This document shows positions 55,730-64,000 of a DNA stretch of 64,000 nucleotides, in pieces. Within the stretch, counting starts at the first letter, position 1, and each line of letters begins with the position of its first letter. The DNA comes from Macrosoma leucophasiata (Eukaryota; Arthropoda; Insecta; Lepidoptera; Hedylidae): NCBI GenBank assembly GCA_036365455.1, contig JAWQUS010000017.1, positions 2,914,001-2,978,000 on the forward strand. Reading direction: 5' to 3'. The notes beneath the pieces are model-generated. The model ran no database searches, was not told the origin of the DNA, and saw only the letters and a program-made list of their open reading frames with translations. A program made the position numbers and the translations under genes.

Positions 55730-55803
55730 GACTTCGGTAGCTTAGTGGTAAAGCGGCTGGACTGGTTATCCTCAGGTCGCAGGTTTAATTCCTGCCCGAA
55801 GTC
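55730..55803 (+). tRNA. tRNA-like module (T2 head)
   Basis: 74 nt. Acceptor ACTTCGG/CCGAAGT, U8-A9, D-stem GCTT/AAGC with AGTGGTA loop (consensus A box TAGCTTAGTGG), T-arm GCAGG/CCTGC. Anticodon loop CTGGTTA (triplet GGT, Thr) sits on an imperfect stem. Distinct from the T1 head in every arm except the overall layout. Confidence 0.55.
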
Positions 55804-56050
55804 AAATTTTTCTTTCCGATTTTTCTCTAATTATAATTTGTTAAATTCGTTTTGTTAATAGTTCAGCAGTTAATAACAGAAATATTAAACACAACGTCGG
55901 TTTGTTCACTGCAGAACTTTATTGATTCTGTAGACTGACGGAAGAAAGCGAACGCGATATAATTGAACAATGTAGTAGCTTCATGTAGATTAGGCAATCT
56001 GATGGTATCTATGCTTTTCAGTCCCGTACTGGAGCAGTAATAGAAAGACA

Positions 56051-56228
56051 TCTATTATATAAAAATAAGTCGGGTTTTCCTTCCTGACGCTATCACTCCA
56101 GAACGCACGAACCGATTTCCACGGTTTTGCATTCGTTGGAAAGGCATCGGGCTCCGTGAGGTTTATAGCAAAAAAAATCAGGATTATAAATCGACATCCA
56201 CGCGAGCGAAGCCGCGGGCAACAGCTAG
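56051..56228 (+). mobile_element. Helitron family H2
   Basis: A|TCTATTATATAAAAATAAGTC start; CACGCGAGCGAAGCCGCGGG stem; CAACAGCTAG|T end. Complete 178-bp non-autonomous copy. Confidence 0.85.
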
Positions 56229-56308
56229 TGACTGTTTAAATAATATGTTACGAATTATGTCCGATAATGAAACCCATTTATCACTTCACAGAAGACAAGC
56301 CATCCACA

Positions 56309-56520
56309 AACCGTTTTAAACGAAGAATTCAACATTAAAGTTATTTCAAAACGTGCTCACTCAGTTTGTCACCTCGCCGCAAATAGGCGTAAATTGGTCT
56401 GATTCGAAGTTGCGGCGAAGTTTCTAAGCGTGTTAGGTGAACTGGCCTTTTGGCAATGAGCACCGTTCATTCGATTAGTCGTACACCGCTAGCAATATTA
56501 AAGTGCAGTAATGTTGTTAA
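56309..56520. repeat. Conserved local duplication, copy 2
   Basis: Partner of 54858-55075; see there. About 1.45 kb downstream in the same orientation, mostly point differences. Confidence 0.85.
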
Positions 56521-56699
56521 CCGTGCAATCGCTTGGAAAATTCAATATTGTAAAATTTATTACGATAGTTTTTTTTTGTGTTTGAATTTGGACGGGACGT
56601 AAGATTTTTTCTTTAGAATTAATAGTGATATAGTGAAAGTCAATATTAATTGGCGTTGGGACGTGACGTCCCCACCAGCCGAACAATGGCGGTACAACA

Positions 56700-56831
56700 A
56701 TTTTTTTTATGTAATATGAGTGGCAAACAAGCGTGTAGTTCACATTGATGTTAAGTGATGACTGCAGCCTATGGATACCTACAAAAAGAACAAGGTCCAA
56801 ATGTAGATGCGTTACCACTCCTAAGGCCTAA
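56700..56831 (-). mobile_element. Family A retroposon, 5'-truncated
   Basis: Poly-T, ATGTAATATGAGTGGCAAAC to ACTCCTAAGGCCTAA. Confidence 0.7.
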
Positions 56832-57110
56832 TTGGTAAAAGTTATATATTCAATTTTTTTTTCAGATATTTGATAAACTTTACATAATATATTGAAAATA
56901 GAAAACAGTATATATTACATATATTATACAAGTTTAAAAAATACTAAATCGCCTGCTGCTGCGCAAAGGGGCAAAGGGGCCAATGTACGGCCCAGTTATT
57001 TCCGGCACAGAGGCATGTGTTATGCCTCTGTGCCGGAAATTACAGAGTTAAGTTAAAGGGAAAGTTTATCAAATATCTGAAAAAAATTAAATAAATAACT
57101 TTTACCAATC
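56829..57110. repeat. Palindromic region joining two inverted family A pieces
   Basis: Outer arms ATTGGTAAAAGTTATATATTC ... CAGATATTTGATAAACTTT pair with their reverse complement ending at 57110. At the centre, 56985-57013 and 57018-57046 hold inverted TTCCGGCACAGAGGCAT segments of family A. Confidence 0.7.
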
Positions 57111-57430
57111 CTTTTAAAAAATTGTAAATAATCTCATTTTAGTTTAAACAAAATCTTTTCAGGTTTTAGGTATCATATTCCATTGCTATAATTTTAATAT
57201 TAAACAGATACATTTTCTATTTCACCTACTGTGTAAGTTTGAACCAAAAGGAGTTGGTATCTCGAATAGAAACTTATTATCAAAGTAGATTAGGATTGCG
57301 CGGTGTTCGTTGAATATTGAACAGTTTCGAAGCGATTGATAGTGTTTCAATGTAACTGTTCTCTACAAATTTGTGTATATTCATTAATGCCTGTATTACC
57401 TGAAGGGGTGAGCAGAAGTAAATGAATACA
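57111..57430. other. Unassigned stretch
   Basis: Nothing recognised; AT-rich. CCTGTATTACCTGAAGGGGTG at 57390 is a trace of the SINE B tail. Confidence 0.3.
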
Positions 57431-57432
57431 TT

Positions 57433-57716
57433 TTTACTGGTGGCAGAGTTCCAGTGACGGAGCTCGCGGGCGTATACACCACCGCATTACCTAATATACT
57501 TGCGAATAAATCGTAGCGTTCAGCACTATCGTGTTCCAGTCAGGTGGTGTACGGTCCTGTAATTTTCGGCACAAAAGCATAACAACTTAGGCCTCAGGAG
57601 TAGTAACGCATCTGCATTTTGACCTTTGGTCTTTGTGTGAGTGTCTATAGGATGCAATCATCGCTTACCATCGATGTGAACCACATGCTTGTTTGCCACT
57701 TTCTTAACTTAAAAAA
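57433..57716 (+). mobile_element. Family A retroposon, diverged
   Basis: Full-length (ACTGGTGGCAGAGTTCCAG start, CCACTTTCTTAACTTAAAA end) with many substitutions; directly followed by a younger copy. Confidence 0.7.
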
Positions 57717-57721
57717 ATCAT

Positions 57722-58016
57722 TTTACTGGTGGTAGAGCTCCAGTGACGGAGCTCGCGGGCGTAGGCACCACCGCATTACCTAATATACTTGCCGCTAAAT
57801 GGTAGTGTTCAACACTATCGTGTTCCGGTCAGGTGGTAATGTACGGCCCTGTAATTTCCGGCACAGAGGCATAAGACCTTAGGCCTCAGGAGTGGTAACG
57901 CATCTGCATTTTGACCTTGGTCTTTGTGTGGGTGTCTATAGGCTGCAGTCATCACTTAACATCAATGTGAACTGCATGCTTGTTTACCACTTCCATTACA
58001 TAAAAAAAAAAAAAAG
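57722..58016 (+). mobile_element. Family A retroposon, full length, near consensus
   Basis: Complete, close to consensus, long A-tail; inserted right behind the older copy, giving a head-to-tail pair. Confidence 0.8.
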
Positions 58017-58019
58017 CAA

Positions 58020-58335
58020 AAACGTGCAAACAACTACGATTTGCCGGTTACGCTAGCGAGTGTTGGTTCGCATAATAGTTTGTTGACATGCACTACTTCA
58101 AATAGTGGCCAATTTTGGTCATCATCAGGATGCCACGGACCAATAGGAGCTATAGGTATAATTGGGATTTACTCATATTTTGGCAAATTTCTCATTGCCA
58201 CCCTTGGAGTTTGGTAATGTGCCCGGAGATGACAACAGGCTCGCCACCACATGGGACAAAACGTAACCGGCGAATAGTCGGTGTTTTCATGTACGTAATA
58301 TGCTCTTTGGAAAATATAGGCGTAAAGTTATGTTT
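58020..58335. mobile_element. SINE family B, inverted and direct fragments
   Basis: 58027-58070 resembles the reversed SINE B (ACTACGATTTGCCGGTTACG); 58195-58290 is direct (GGAGTTTGGTAATGTGCCCGG, ACGTAACCGGCGAATAG). Rearranged copy. Confidence 0.5.
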
Positions 58336-58337
58336 TT

Positions 58338-59272
58338 TAGGGTTCCGTACCTTAAAAGGAAAAAAGGAGCCCTTATAGGATCACTCGTGCGTCTGTCTGT
58401 CTGTCTGTCCGTCTGTCACAGCCCATTTGCTCCGAAACTACTTGACCGATTGAGTTGAAATTTGATGAATATATGTAAATTGGTGACCCAAAGATGAATA
58501 CGTCAAGTAAAATAATACATTTTACTGGTTTTTACTGGTGGTAGAGCTCCAGTGACGTAGCTCGCGGGCGTAGGCACCACCGCATTACCTGATTTACTTG
58601 CCGCTAAATGGTAGTGTTCAGCACTATCGTGTTCCGGTCAGGTGGTAATGTACGGCCCTGTAATTTCCGGCACAGAGGCATAACACCTTAGGCCTCAGGA
58701 GTGGTAACGCATTTGCATTTTGACCTTGGTCTTTGTGTGGGTGTCTATAGGCTGCAGTCATCACTTAACATCAATGTGAACTGCATGCTTGTTTGCCACT
58801 ACAATAACATAAAAAAAAAAAAAAAAAAAATAGGGGGGCCACTTTCGGGGGGTAGATCAGAAAAATAAAAAAATATATATCGCAAACTGTGTCGTGTGAC
58901 ATATTAAATGAAAGAAGTTGTTGTCAGCATATCACATATATTTTTTTATAATTTTTGCATAAACAAAGTTGAAGTTATTTAAGAAAAACGACGAAAATTG
59001 ACCAGTCCCCCCCCTATCTCCGAAACCACTGAACTTAAAATTTTGAGATAAATGTGGAAAATAGTTCTTTGACTAAAGATTACTGGAAAACCTATAAAAA
59101 GTTTGAGTATTCAAATTAAAATATTATAAATTCTTAATAATATAACCCCTCCTGCCGGTACCACCGTAACCGTTATGTCCCTGCATTTTAAATCTGTAAT
59201 ATTTTCGAAAATATTTTTTTAAATTACGGAACCCTCACCACGCGAGTCGAACTTGCACTTGTCCGGTTTTTT
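58338..59272. mobile_element. GGTTCCGTA/TACGGAACCC repeat containing a family A insertion
   Basis: Starts AGGGTTCCGTACCTTAAAAGG, with a (GTCT)n tract, and ends TTACGGAACCCTCACCACGCG then GTCCGGTTTTTTG. A full-length family A copy sits inside at 58533-58830. Confidence 0.6.
58533..58830 (+). mobile_element. Family A retroposon, full length
   Basis: Complete near-consensus copy with about 20 A residues at the 3' end; nested in the preceding repeat. Confidence 0.8.
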
Positions 59273-59289
59273 GTAATTTATATAATTTA

Positions 59290-59470
59290 CTATACTGTCC
59301 GAGGTCGGGATCAAGAGTCTTAGCAATCGGCGTGCATGTATGAAGAGAATGATGAATGTAAAAGAAGCGTGGGAGGTGTGTAAAGACCAGGATATCTGCC
59401 GCTCCAAACTCTCTGCCTACCCCGTAAAGCACTTGGCGTGAATATACGAGTACATACATACATACATACA
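59290..59470 (+). pseudogene. LINE family E, C-terminal end with (ACAT)n tail
   Basis: Codes for a KRMMNV.EAWEVC and LSAYPV-type end like 36640, followed by TACATACATACATACA. A shorter piece is at 59722-59812. Confidence 0.55.
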
Positions 59471-59471
59471 G

Positions 59472-59704
59472 TTTTTTTATGTTATGGAAGTGGCGAACAA
59501 GCATGCAGTTCACATTGATGTTAAGTGATGACTGCAGCCTATAGACACCCACACAAAGACCAAGGTCAAAATGTAGATTCGATACCACTCCTGAGGCCTA
59601 AGATTTTATGCCTCTGTGCCGGAAATTACAGGGCCGCACATTACCACCTGACCGGAACACGATAGTGCTGAACACTACCATTTAGCGGCAAGTATATTAA
59701 GTAA
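59472..59704 (-). mobile_element. Family A retroposon, lacks 5' end
   Basis: From T-run/ATGTTATGGAAGTGGCGAAC to AGCGGCAAGTATATTAA; the ACTGGTGGTAGAG start is missing. Confidence 0.75.
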
Positions 59705-59812
59705 ATAGGTTTGAACATAATGATAAATGTAGAAGAAGCATGGGCGGTGTCCAAAGGAGGCTCCATCTCTGCCTACCTCGTAAAACACTTGGCATGAATA
59801 TACACACATACA

Positions 59813-60090
59813 GGTGTGTATCATCTAAGGGTAAACTAAACTTACAAACTTATTAATGCATAATATTCATCTATTAATAGAACTAGTTCAGTTAGAATAA
59901 CCTGTAAATATAGCTATAAGTGGATTTATGGGGTAGGACTCCCATCACCCCTTCACCTCGTCAGCCTTCGATAGCCAATTTCCGCCATCATGAGTCGGCA
60001 AGCTTAACTTGTACCCAATAATATATGATTTCATTACTTCAGTTTTATTCCAAGTTGTATATTCTTGATATTCTGTATTCTTCAAACATA
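59813..60090. other. Unassigned stretch
   Basis: No recognised element. Confidence 0.3.
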
Positions 60091-60094
60091 TATC

Positions 60095-60370
60095 TTTTGT
60101 AATATTTATTTTTCGCAATAACAAACGCGAGGGTACTTAAGAAATTAAAGAAAAACCGGAAAGGAAAATTTGATTTCTGGCAGGAATCGAACCTGCGACC
60201 TCAGGTTAACCAGTCCAGCCGCTTCTTCCGTAGCTTAGTGGTAAAGCGGCTGGACTGGTTATCCTGAGGTCGCAGGTTCGATTCCTACCCGAAATCAAAT
60301 TTTTCTTTCCGTTTTTTCTTTAATTTCTTAAGTACCCTCGCGTTTGTTATTGCGAAAAATAAATACTACA
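60095..60370. mobile_element. T2 element, copy 3: near-perfect palindrome of two tRNA-like heads
   Basis: Left arm (TTTTTCGCAATAACAAACGCG, ACTTAAGAAATTAAAGAAAAA) is the reverse complement of the right arm. A minus-strand head fragment (60172-60224) meets a nearly complete plus-strand head (60225-60296: TAGCTTAGTGG A box, GGTTCGATTCC B box) with no spacer. The right tail ends GCGAAAAATAAATACTAC. Target-site duplication unclear (flanks are AT repeats). Confidence 0.8.
60225..60296 (+). tRNA. tRNA-like module (T2 head)
   Basis: As at 55730 but lacking the first two acceptor bases; perfect A and B boxes; T-arm GCAGG with one mismatch on its 3' side. Confidence 0.5.
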
Positions 60371-60437
60371 AAAGAGAGATACATATATATATATATAAGT
60401 CTGTTTCACTACATGAAAGAAATAAACCTTGTGTTGC

Positions 60438-60754
60438 TGTAAAGAAGATTTATTGTTAGTTTTTTTTATACAGAGACTATTTTATTTAGGTAATATAAAA
60501 CAATATGAACTCAAACCTGTAAAGAAGAAACGACAATGAAAGTTTATTCTTTCACTTTTAAAACATAAAATAATATAATATTAAAATTTTCATTGATTAT
60601 CCAATTGTCAATCAACTCGTATTTAAATCTGTCATCTGACATTCTGAATTCATTTCTTCTTTAAAATCAGACAGTTAAAAAGTTAAAAACTATAACCAAA
60701 CTTCATGGTAAGTAAACACACAGAGTGCGAAGAAAGAAATAGTATTTCTTTACA
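60438..60754 (-). repeat. 3' LTR of a Ty3/gypsy-type retrotransposon
   Basis: 317 bp. On the minus strand it starts TGTAAAGAAA and ends TTCTTTACA (inverted ends TGTAAAGAA/TTCTTTACA). A polypurine tract GGGGGGAGA lies directly upstream (60755-60765), and AATAAA sits about 15 bp before the 3' end. The second TGTAAAGAAG at 60518 makes the distal border slightly uncertain. The 5' LTR lies beyond 64000, so target-site duplication cannot be checked. Confidence 0.75.
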
Positions 60755-60791
60755 TCTCCCCCCATGGGGAAGAAAATTCACCCGTGAATTT

Positions 60792-61730
60792 TCACTCCAG
60801 TTCTCCATTTGATACTTGCACATTCTCACCCTCTGTTATCTGTACTGGAATTAGTTTTGTGATATGAAAAAGATTTGACTCTGTTTTTTTATGTCCTGTA
60901 TCTATCTCGTAAATTGTATTAGATTTCTTTTTAATTATTTTATATGGTCCAATTCTCAATTCATCTAGCTTTTTCCTATTTAGTTTATTCCCATTTTCTA
61001 TATATACTAGATCTCCCACACTGAATTCTCTTTGTTTTCTATTCCTATCATACCTCATTTTGTTATAGTAATGTGATTTCAAGGTATTATTAAGCGCTGT
61101 TTTCTTATCTCCGATCCAGTCACTATTTATACCTCCTTGTTGTAGTTCTTTTGGTAAAACCTTAACATCTGTTCCGTATAGCAAATAACATGGTGCATAG
61201 CCAGTTACTGAGTGGTTAGTCTGATTGTATTTTTCTACACATTCATGTGCTATTGTAGTCCACGCTCTGTTTTCTCCATCTTCATTGATTTTGCATCTAA
61301 TTTTGTTAACTATCGTTTGATTCAACCTTTCATTTAGGCCATTAGAAAACGGTGCATTCACTGCTGTAAAAATTATTGTTATTTGTTTGTCAGTAAGGAA
61401 CTTCTTGAATTCTTTAGAGTTTATTCCTGGATACTGGTCGGTAAGGAGCATCCCAATCTCTTCGGTTTCAGCGACCTTATTTATTAGCTTTATAAAGTCA
61501 TGTGCACCCTGGGTTTTTGATGTTATAATAAATGCATATCTAGTGAAGTGGTCCACTAAAAGATGTATGTATTTCTTGGTTGATCTAGAACCACCAAAAC
61601 CTCCAATTGTGTCTATTGATACTATTTCAAAGGGTCTTGTCGCTGGGCCTAAATATGACATTAATCCGTATTTGTGTTGTCCTCTTGTTTTGTTTTTTAT
61701 GCAAATTTCACAATTCCTACAAACATTTTT
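60792..61730 (-). pseudogene. Integrase region of the LTR retrotransposon
   Basis: Open from about 61730. CRNCEIC supplies the two cysteines of the HHCC zinc-binding domain. The catalytic core has D in VSIDTIGG, D in LLTDQYPG and E in GLNERLNQ (DDE). Then ALNNTLKSHY, FSVGDLVYIENG and the GPY-type C-terminal module RIGPYKIIKK. It ends at 60792, 27 bp before the polypurine tract, and no env follows. Integrase itself is intact, but it is out of frame with the rest of pol. Confidence 0.85.
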
Positions 61731-62898
61731 AATATTTTTCGTTAAATTTTTTGTTGCGTACAGTCGTTAGCATTTGTCCCACTCCAATGTGACATAGATC
61801 TTCATGTATTCGCTTTATAAATTTAATACTGAATTCTTCTGTTATTATTATTTTCTCTTTGTTCCTAATTCTTTTGAAGTATAAATTGTGTTTTTTGATT
61901 ATTTTATTATTGTTTCTCTGTATTTCTTTATTTTGATTCTGATCTATTACAATATCTTCTAATGTAATTAAGTTCATAACTTTCAGTTGTTCTTCTAGAT
62001 TATCCTCTGGTTCTAATACAGGATTCCGACTTAAACAGTCCGCTTCTAAATTATCTTTTCCAGGGGAATATTTGATTTTAAAATCATATTGTGAAAGGTA
62101 ATAAGTCAAATCACCTAGTTCTTCGTCTGTTCTAGCTTTTAAGTTCATGTTTTCTAATGGTTTATGGTCTGCGAATGGACTATAAGATTCTTCTATAAGC
62201 GCATTATCCAATAATTCGGCTATTTGTTCTGCTATCTCTTTTTTGTCTTCTATAGTGCATCTGTATGGCCTCTTGCTGCAGTATTTATCCATTAATAAAT
62301 CTATTCTTGCTTCATATCCTTTAACCATTCCCACGTCATACTTGTTTTTGGCAAAAACTGATTGATATTGTTGTATTAGCTTATTTATTTCTTCCCTTTT
62401 ATCATCATCTAAATGACCAACCTTTATTTCAAATTCCTCTTCTTTGATATGTTCATTAAAATTAATTTTGTTTTCGTTTTCATATTTATTACCTTCATTT
62501 TCACCTTCGTCTATCTTTTTCTCCATTTTGTTACTATTCTTTTCATGTAAGTATTGTTTCTGAGTTATTTTTAACTCCTCATTTTGTACTAGCTTGTATT
62601 TCTTTATCATATCTAATCCTATTAAGAAATCATATCTGAATTTGTGTTCGTCAATGATGTACACATCCACATTTTCTTCTATTTCAAAAATTTTTATTTT
62701 TAAATTTGTCAAACCACTTGTTTTTTGGACACCATTAATTGTTACTATATTTTCTTCATTCGAGTTATGTCCTTTTGTATTTAGTTTTAGTAATTTGGAA
62801 TTAATTAGAGATACATTTGAACCTGAATCGTATACTCCATAAATTTCTAATTTATTATTTAACAGTAGTTTGATCTTAATTAATGGTGTCACTACTAG
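61729..62898 (-). pseudogene. Protease, RT remnant and RNase H end of pol
   Basis: In order: aspartic protease with DSGSNVSLIN active site (D near residue 22) and FLIGLD; spacer rich in E/N/K; start of RT (RPYRCTIEDKKEIAEQIAEL, IEESYSPFA). At about 62169/62170 it jumps in frame to the end of RNase H (DHKPLENMNLKARTDEELG, KYSPGKDNLEADCLSR). All RT catalytic blocks, including YxDD, and most of RNase H are missing. The histidines of the integrase HHCC domain follow (RIHEDLCHIG). The frame stops at TAA 61731-61729. Confidence 0.85.
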
Positions 62899-64000
62899 TT
62901 TTTTTGTTCTGTTTCATTTAACTCTGCTTCAATCACTGAATTATTTACATGTTTAATATATCTTTTATTTAATTTATCATCTTCTCTAACTCTAAACCAG
63001 CATGTAGCTTCGGAATGATAGCGAACCCCTTTATTTAATTTTACGCATATTTTGCATGGATAACGTCCTTTATTTGTAATATTTATCCTTTGATTTTCAT
63101 ACTTTCTATACGTTCCATTTCTATTTTTATTTACCAAATGTTCATACTTTCTCACCTCATTGAATAAACATACTATATCGTTCATTGCTTCTCTATTTAT
63201 CTTCTCTAATACAAAACCTGGCAAACCTACCGCTATCAGATCCACCAGTGTACCTGTATCAATTGAATTTCTCATGTCCAATAAAAGTTTTTCCTTTTTA
63301 ATGGCATAGTCCACTAATGAACCATCCTTATATTTAAATAACAATGCATAGGTCACTTGGTTCCAGTTTTGGTTTGCAAATGACTCACACAACTTTTCTT
63401 TCCAAACTATCCACTCTGAGTTGAGTGTTAATTTTATAATCATTGAGCTGTACCAATCAACACAACTTTTATCCATAAATAGTCGGAGAATCTCAATTTT
63501 TTGTTCATCTTTCATAATACCGAAGCGAGAACATTCTCTCTCAAAAATGTCAATCCACTGCCTTGCATTCGAGTTTTTGCTCGTAAATTTCTCAATCACA
63601 AACTTCTCTGCGACATATTTCAGATTCTGTTTTTTTAAATCATGTGTATTTTCTATTAACTTTGTAAACATTTCTTCCAATGAATTCGAATCTCTAATTT
63701 GTTCTTCAGATGCTCGGTTATGTTCAATTTCCTCCAGATATTGTTCTCCAAATTGTAAGTTACCATCAGCATCTATGTAAATTTCTCGTAATTTATCTGT
63801 CATAGTTATCCAAACTCTTCGTGTCTGATGTCTTTTCTTTAAACTATTTTTTACTTTGTTATACACGGCTGTCTCAATTAATTCTTCGTGAAATCCAACA
63901 GACTGTAATTCCTCTGGTATAGCAAATTTTTTTCCATCTTTAGTTGTGATTGAGGTTACACAACAAATATTAGATTTTCCATCATTCGCCGGTAAAATCG
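62895..64000 (-). CDS. Gag-like protein of the LTR retrotransposon (N-terminus beyond window)
   Basis: The frame is open from the right edge to TAG at 62897-62895. The visible part has KKFAIPEELQSVGFHEELI, a basic patch KKRHQTRR, then a Ty3/gypsy-type capsid region (KFVIEKFTSKNSNARQWIDI, RLFMDKSCVDWY) and a C-terminal zinc knuckle C-x2-C-x9-H-x4-C (CKIC...H...C). A GTG at 63866 is not a believable start because the frame continues upstream. Binds and packages element RNA by family analogy. No disabling mutation seen. Confidence 0.8.
   Translation of the reverse strand, partial: ILPANDGKSNICCVTSITTKDGKKFAIPEELQSVGFHEELIETAVYNKVKNSLKKRHQTRRVWITMTDKLREIYIDADGNLQFGEQYLEEIEHNRASEEQIRDSNSLEEMFTKLIENTHDLKKQNLKYVAEKFVIEKFTSKNSNARQWIDIFERECSRFGIMKDEQKIEILRLFMDKSCVDWYSSMIIKLTLNSEWIVWKEKLCESFANQNWNQVTYALLFKYKDGSLVDYAIKKEKLLLDMRNSIDTGTLVDLIAVGLPGFVLEKINREAMNDIVCLFNEVRKYEHLVNKNRNGTYRKYENQRINITNKGRYPCKICVKLNKGVRYHSEATCWFRVREDDKLNKRYIKHVNNSVIEAELNETEQKN
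62898..62904 (-). promoter_or_regulatory. -1 ribosomal frameshift heptamer A_AAA_AAC at the gag stop
   Basis: In gag frame the minus strand reads CAA AAA AAC TAG. A AAA AAC fits the X XXY YYZ slippery consensus, with the stop codon immediately after. A -1 slip there enters the pol frame (AAA CTA GTA GTG), which stays open into the protease. Downstream stimulatory structure not assessed. Confidence 0.75.

Larger units (their letters stand above)
55195..55846. mobile_element. T2 element, copy 2, with 10-bp target-site duplication and nested 187-bp repeat
   Basis: 652 bp between perfect TCGTTTTGTT repeats (55185-55194, 55847-55856). Inverted terminus (ACAATAACACATGCGAG, AAATTAAAGAAAAAAC), switch to a direct head fragment (55251-55300), direct tail split by the 187-bp repeat at 55321, then body (ACAATTATTAAGGGAACAGCG, ATCTTAACGATATTG, CTGCAAAGTCTATCATATCGG) and a complete direct head and tail. 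The body is clearly homologous to the T1 body. Confidence 0.8.

Noticed and set aside
16283..60296. Functional tRNA-Ser(AGA) and tRNA-Thr(GGT) gene clusters
   Set aside because: The anticodon stems are imperfect and position 37 is not a purine. The modules are embedded in repeats with target-site duplications, so I treat them as tRNA-like promoter modules.
60438..60754. Endogenous retrovirus with envelope
   Set aside because: No reading frame lies between the integrase stop and the polypurine tract, so this is an LTR retrotransposon without env.

Overview
The window reads as AT-rich nuclear DNA from a moth or butterfly (Lepidoptera). The clues are Helitrons inserted as A|TC...CTAG|T, lepidopteran-type RTE and CR1/jockey LINE ends, several SINE families, and no bacterial-style coding. 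I see one plausible host exon (17484-17551, a start-codon exon ending at a splice donor). Nearly everything else is mobile DNA, relics of it, or unidentified intergenic/intronic sequence.

Layout. 0-17 kb: a LINE 3' end broken by a retroposon, a Penelope-like element with inverted GIY-YIG copies (5.2-6.3 kb), a perfect 50-bp-arm hairpin (8.0 kb), local duplications, a 1.7-kb fold-back element rich in CAGCTG (13.0-14.7 kb), an hAT MITE and the first tRNA-headed fold-back element (16.2 kb). 17-30 kb: the host exon, an LTR-like PBS, a Helitron, a 5S-rRNA-derived SINE and an RTE reverse transcriptase fragment (25.2-26.2 kb). 30-50 kb: three more tRNA-headed elements, Helitrons, SINEs and two local repeat arrays. 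50-60 kb: a Harbinger element, a second tRNA-headed family and many SINEs. 60.4-64 kb: a minus-strand Ty3/gypsy-type LTR retrotransposon that runs off the right edge.

The most unusual content is a set of dispersed elements carrying tRNA-like modules (family T1 at 16.2, 30.3, 42.0 and 49.0 kb; family T2 at 24.3, 55.2 and 60.1 kb). Each insertion starts with an inverted copy of its own 3' end, and several contain direct tandem units about 307 bp apart. Six of the seven are bounded by 10-13 bp target-site duplications that I could read directly. T1 and T2 share a body but carry different tRNA-like heads. The arrangement resembles that of Penelope-like elements, a relic of which lies in the same window.

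The LTR element is informative too. Gag ends exactly at an A_AAA_AAC heptamer followed by a stop, with pol in the -1 frame. Pol has lost nearly all of its reverse transcriptase by an in-frame deletion, and a frameshift separates it from an integrase that keeps its DDE residues.

A third theme is short-range direct duplication of sequence I cannot assign to any element (10.4/11.0, 12.2/12.9-14.9, 20.5/22.0, 22.7/24.5, 29.0/29.8, 40.9-43.5, 49.5-51.1 and 54.9/56.3 kb). Family names rest on recognition by eye, not on database searches.
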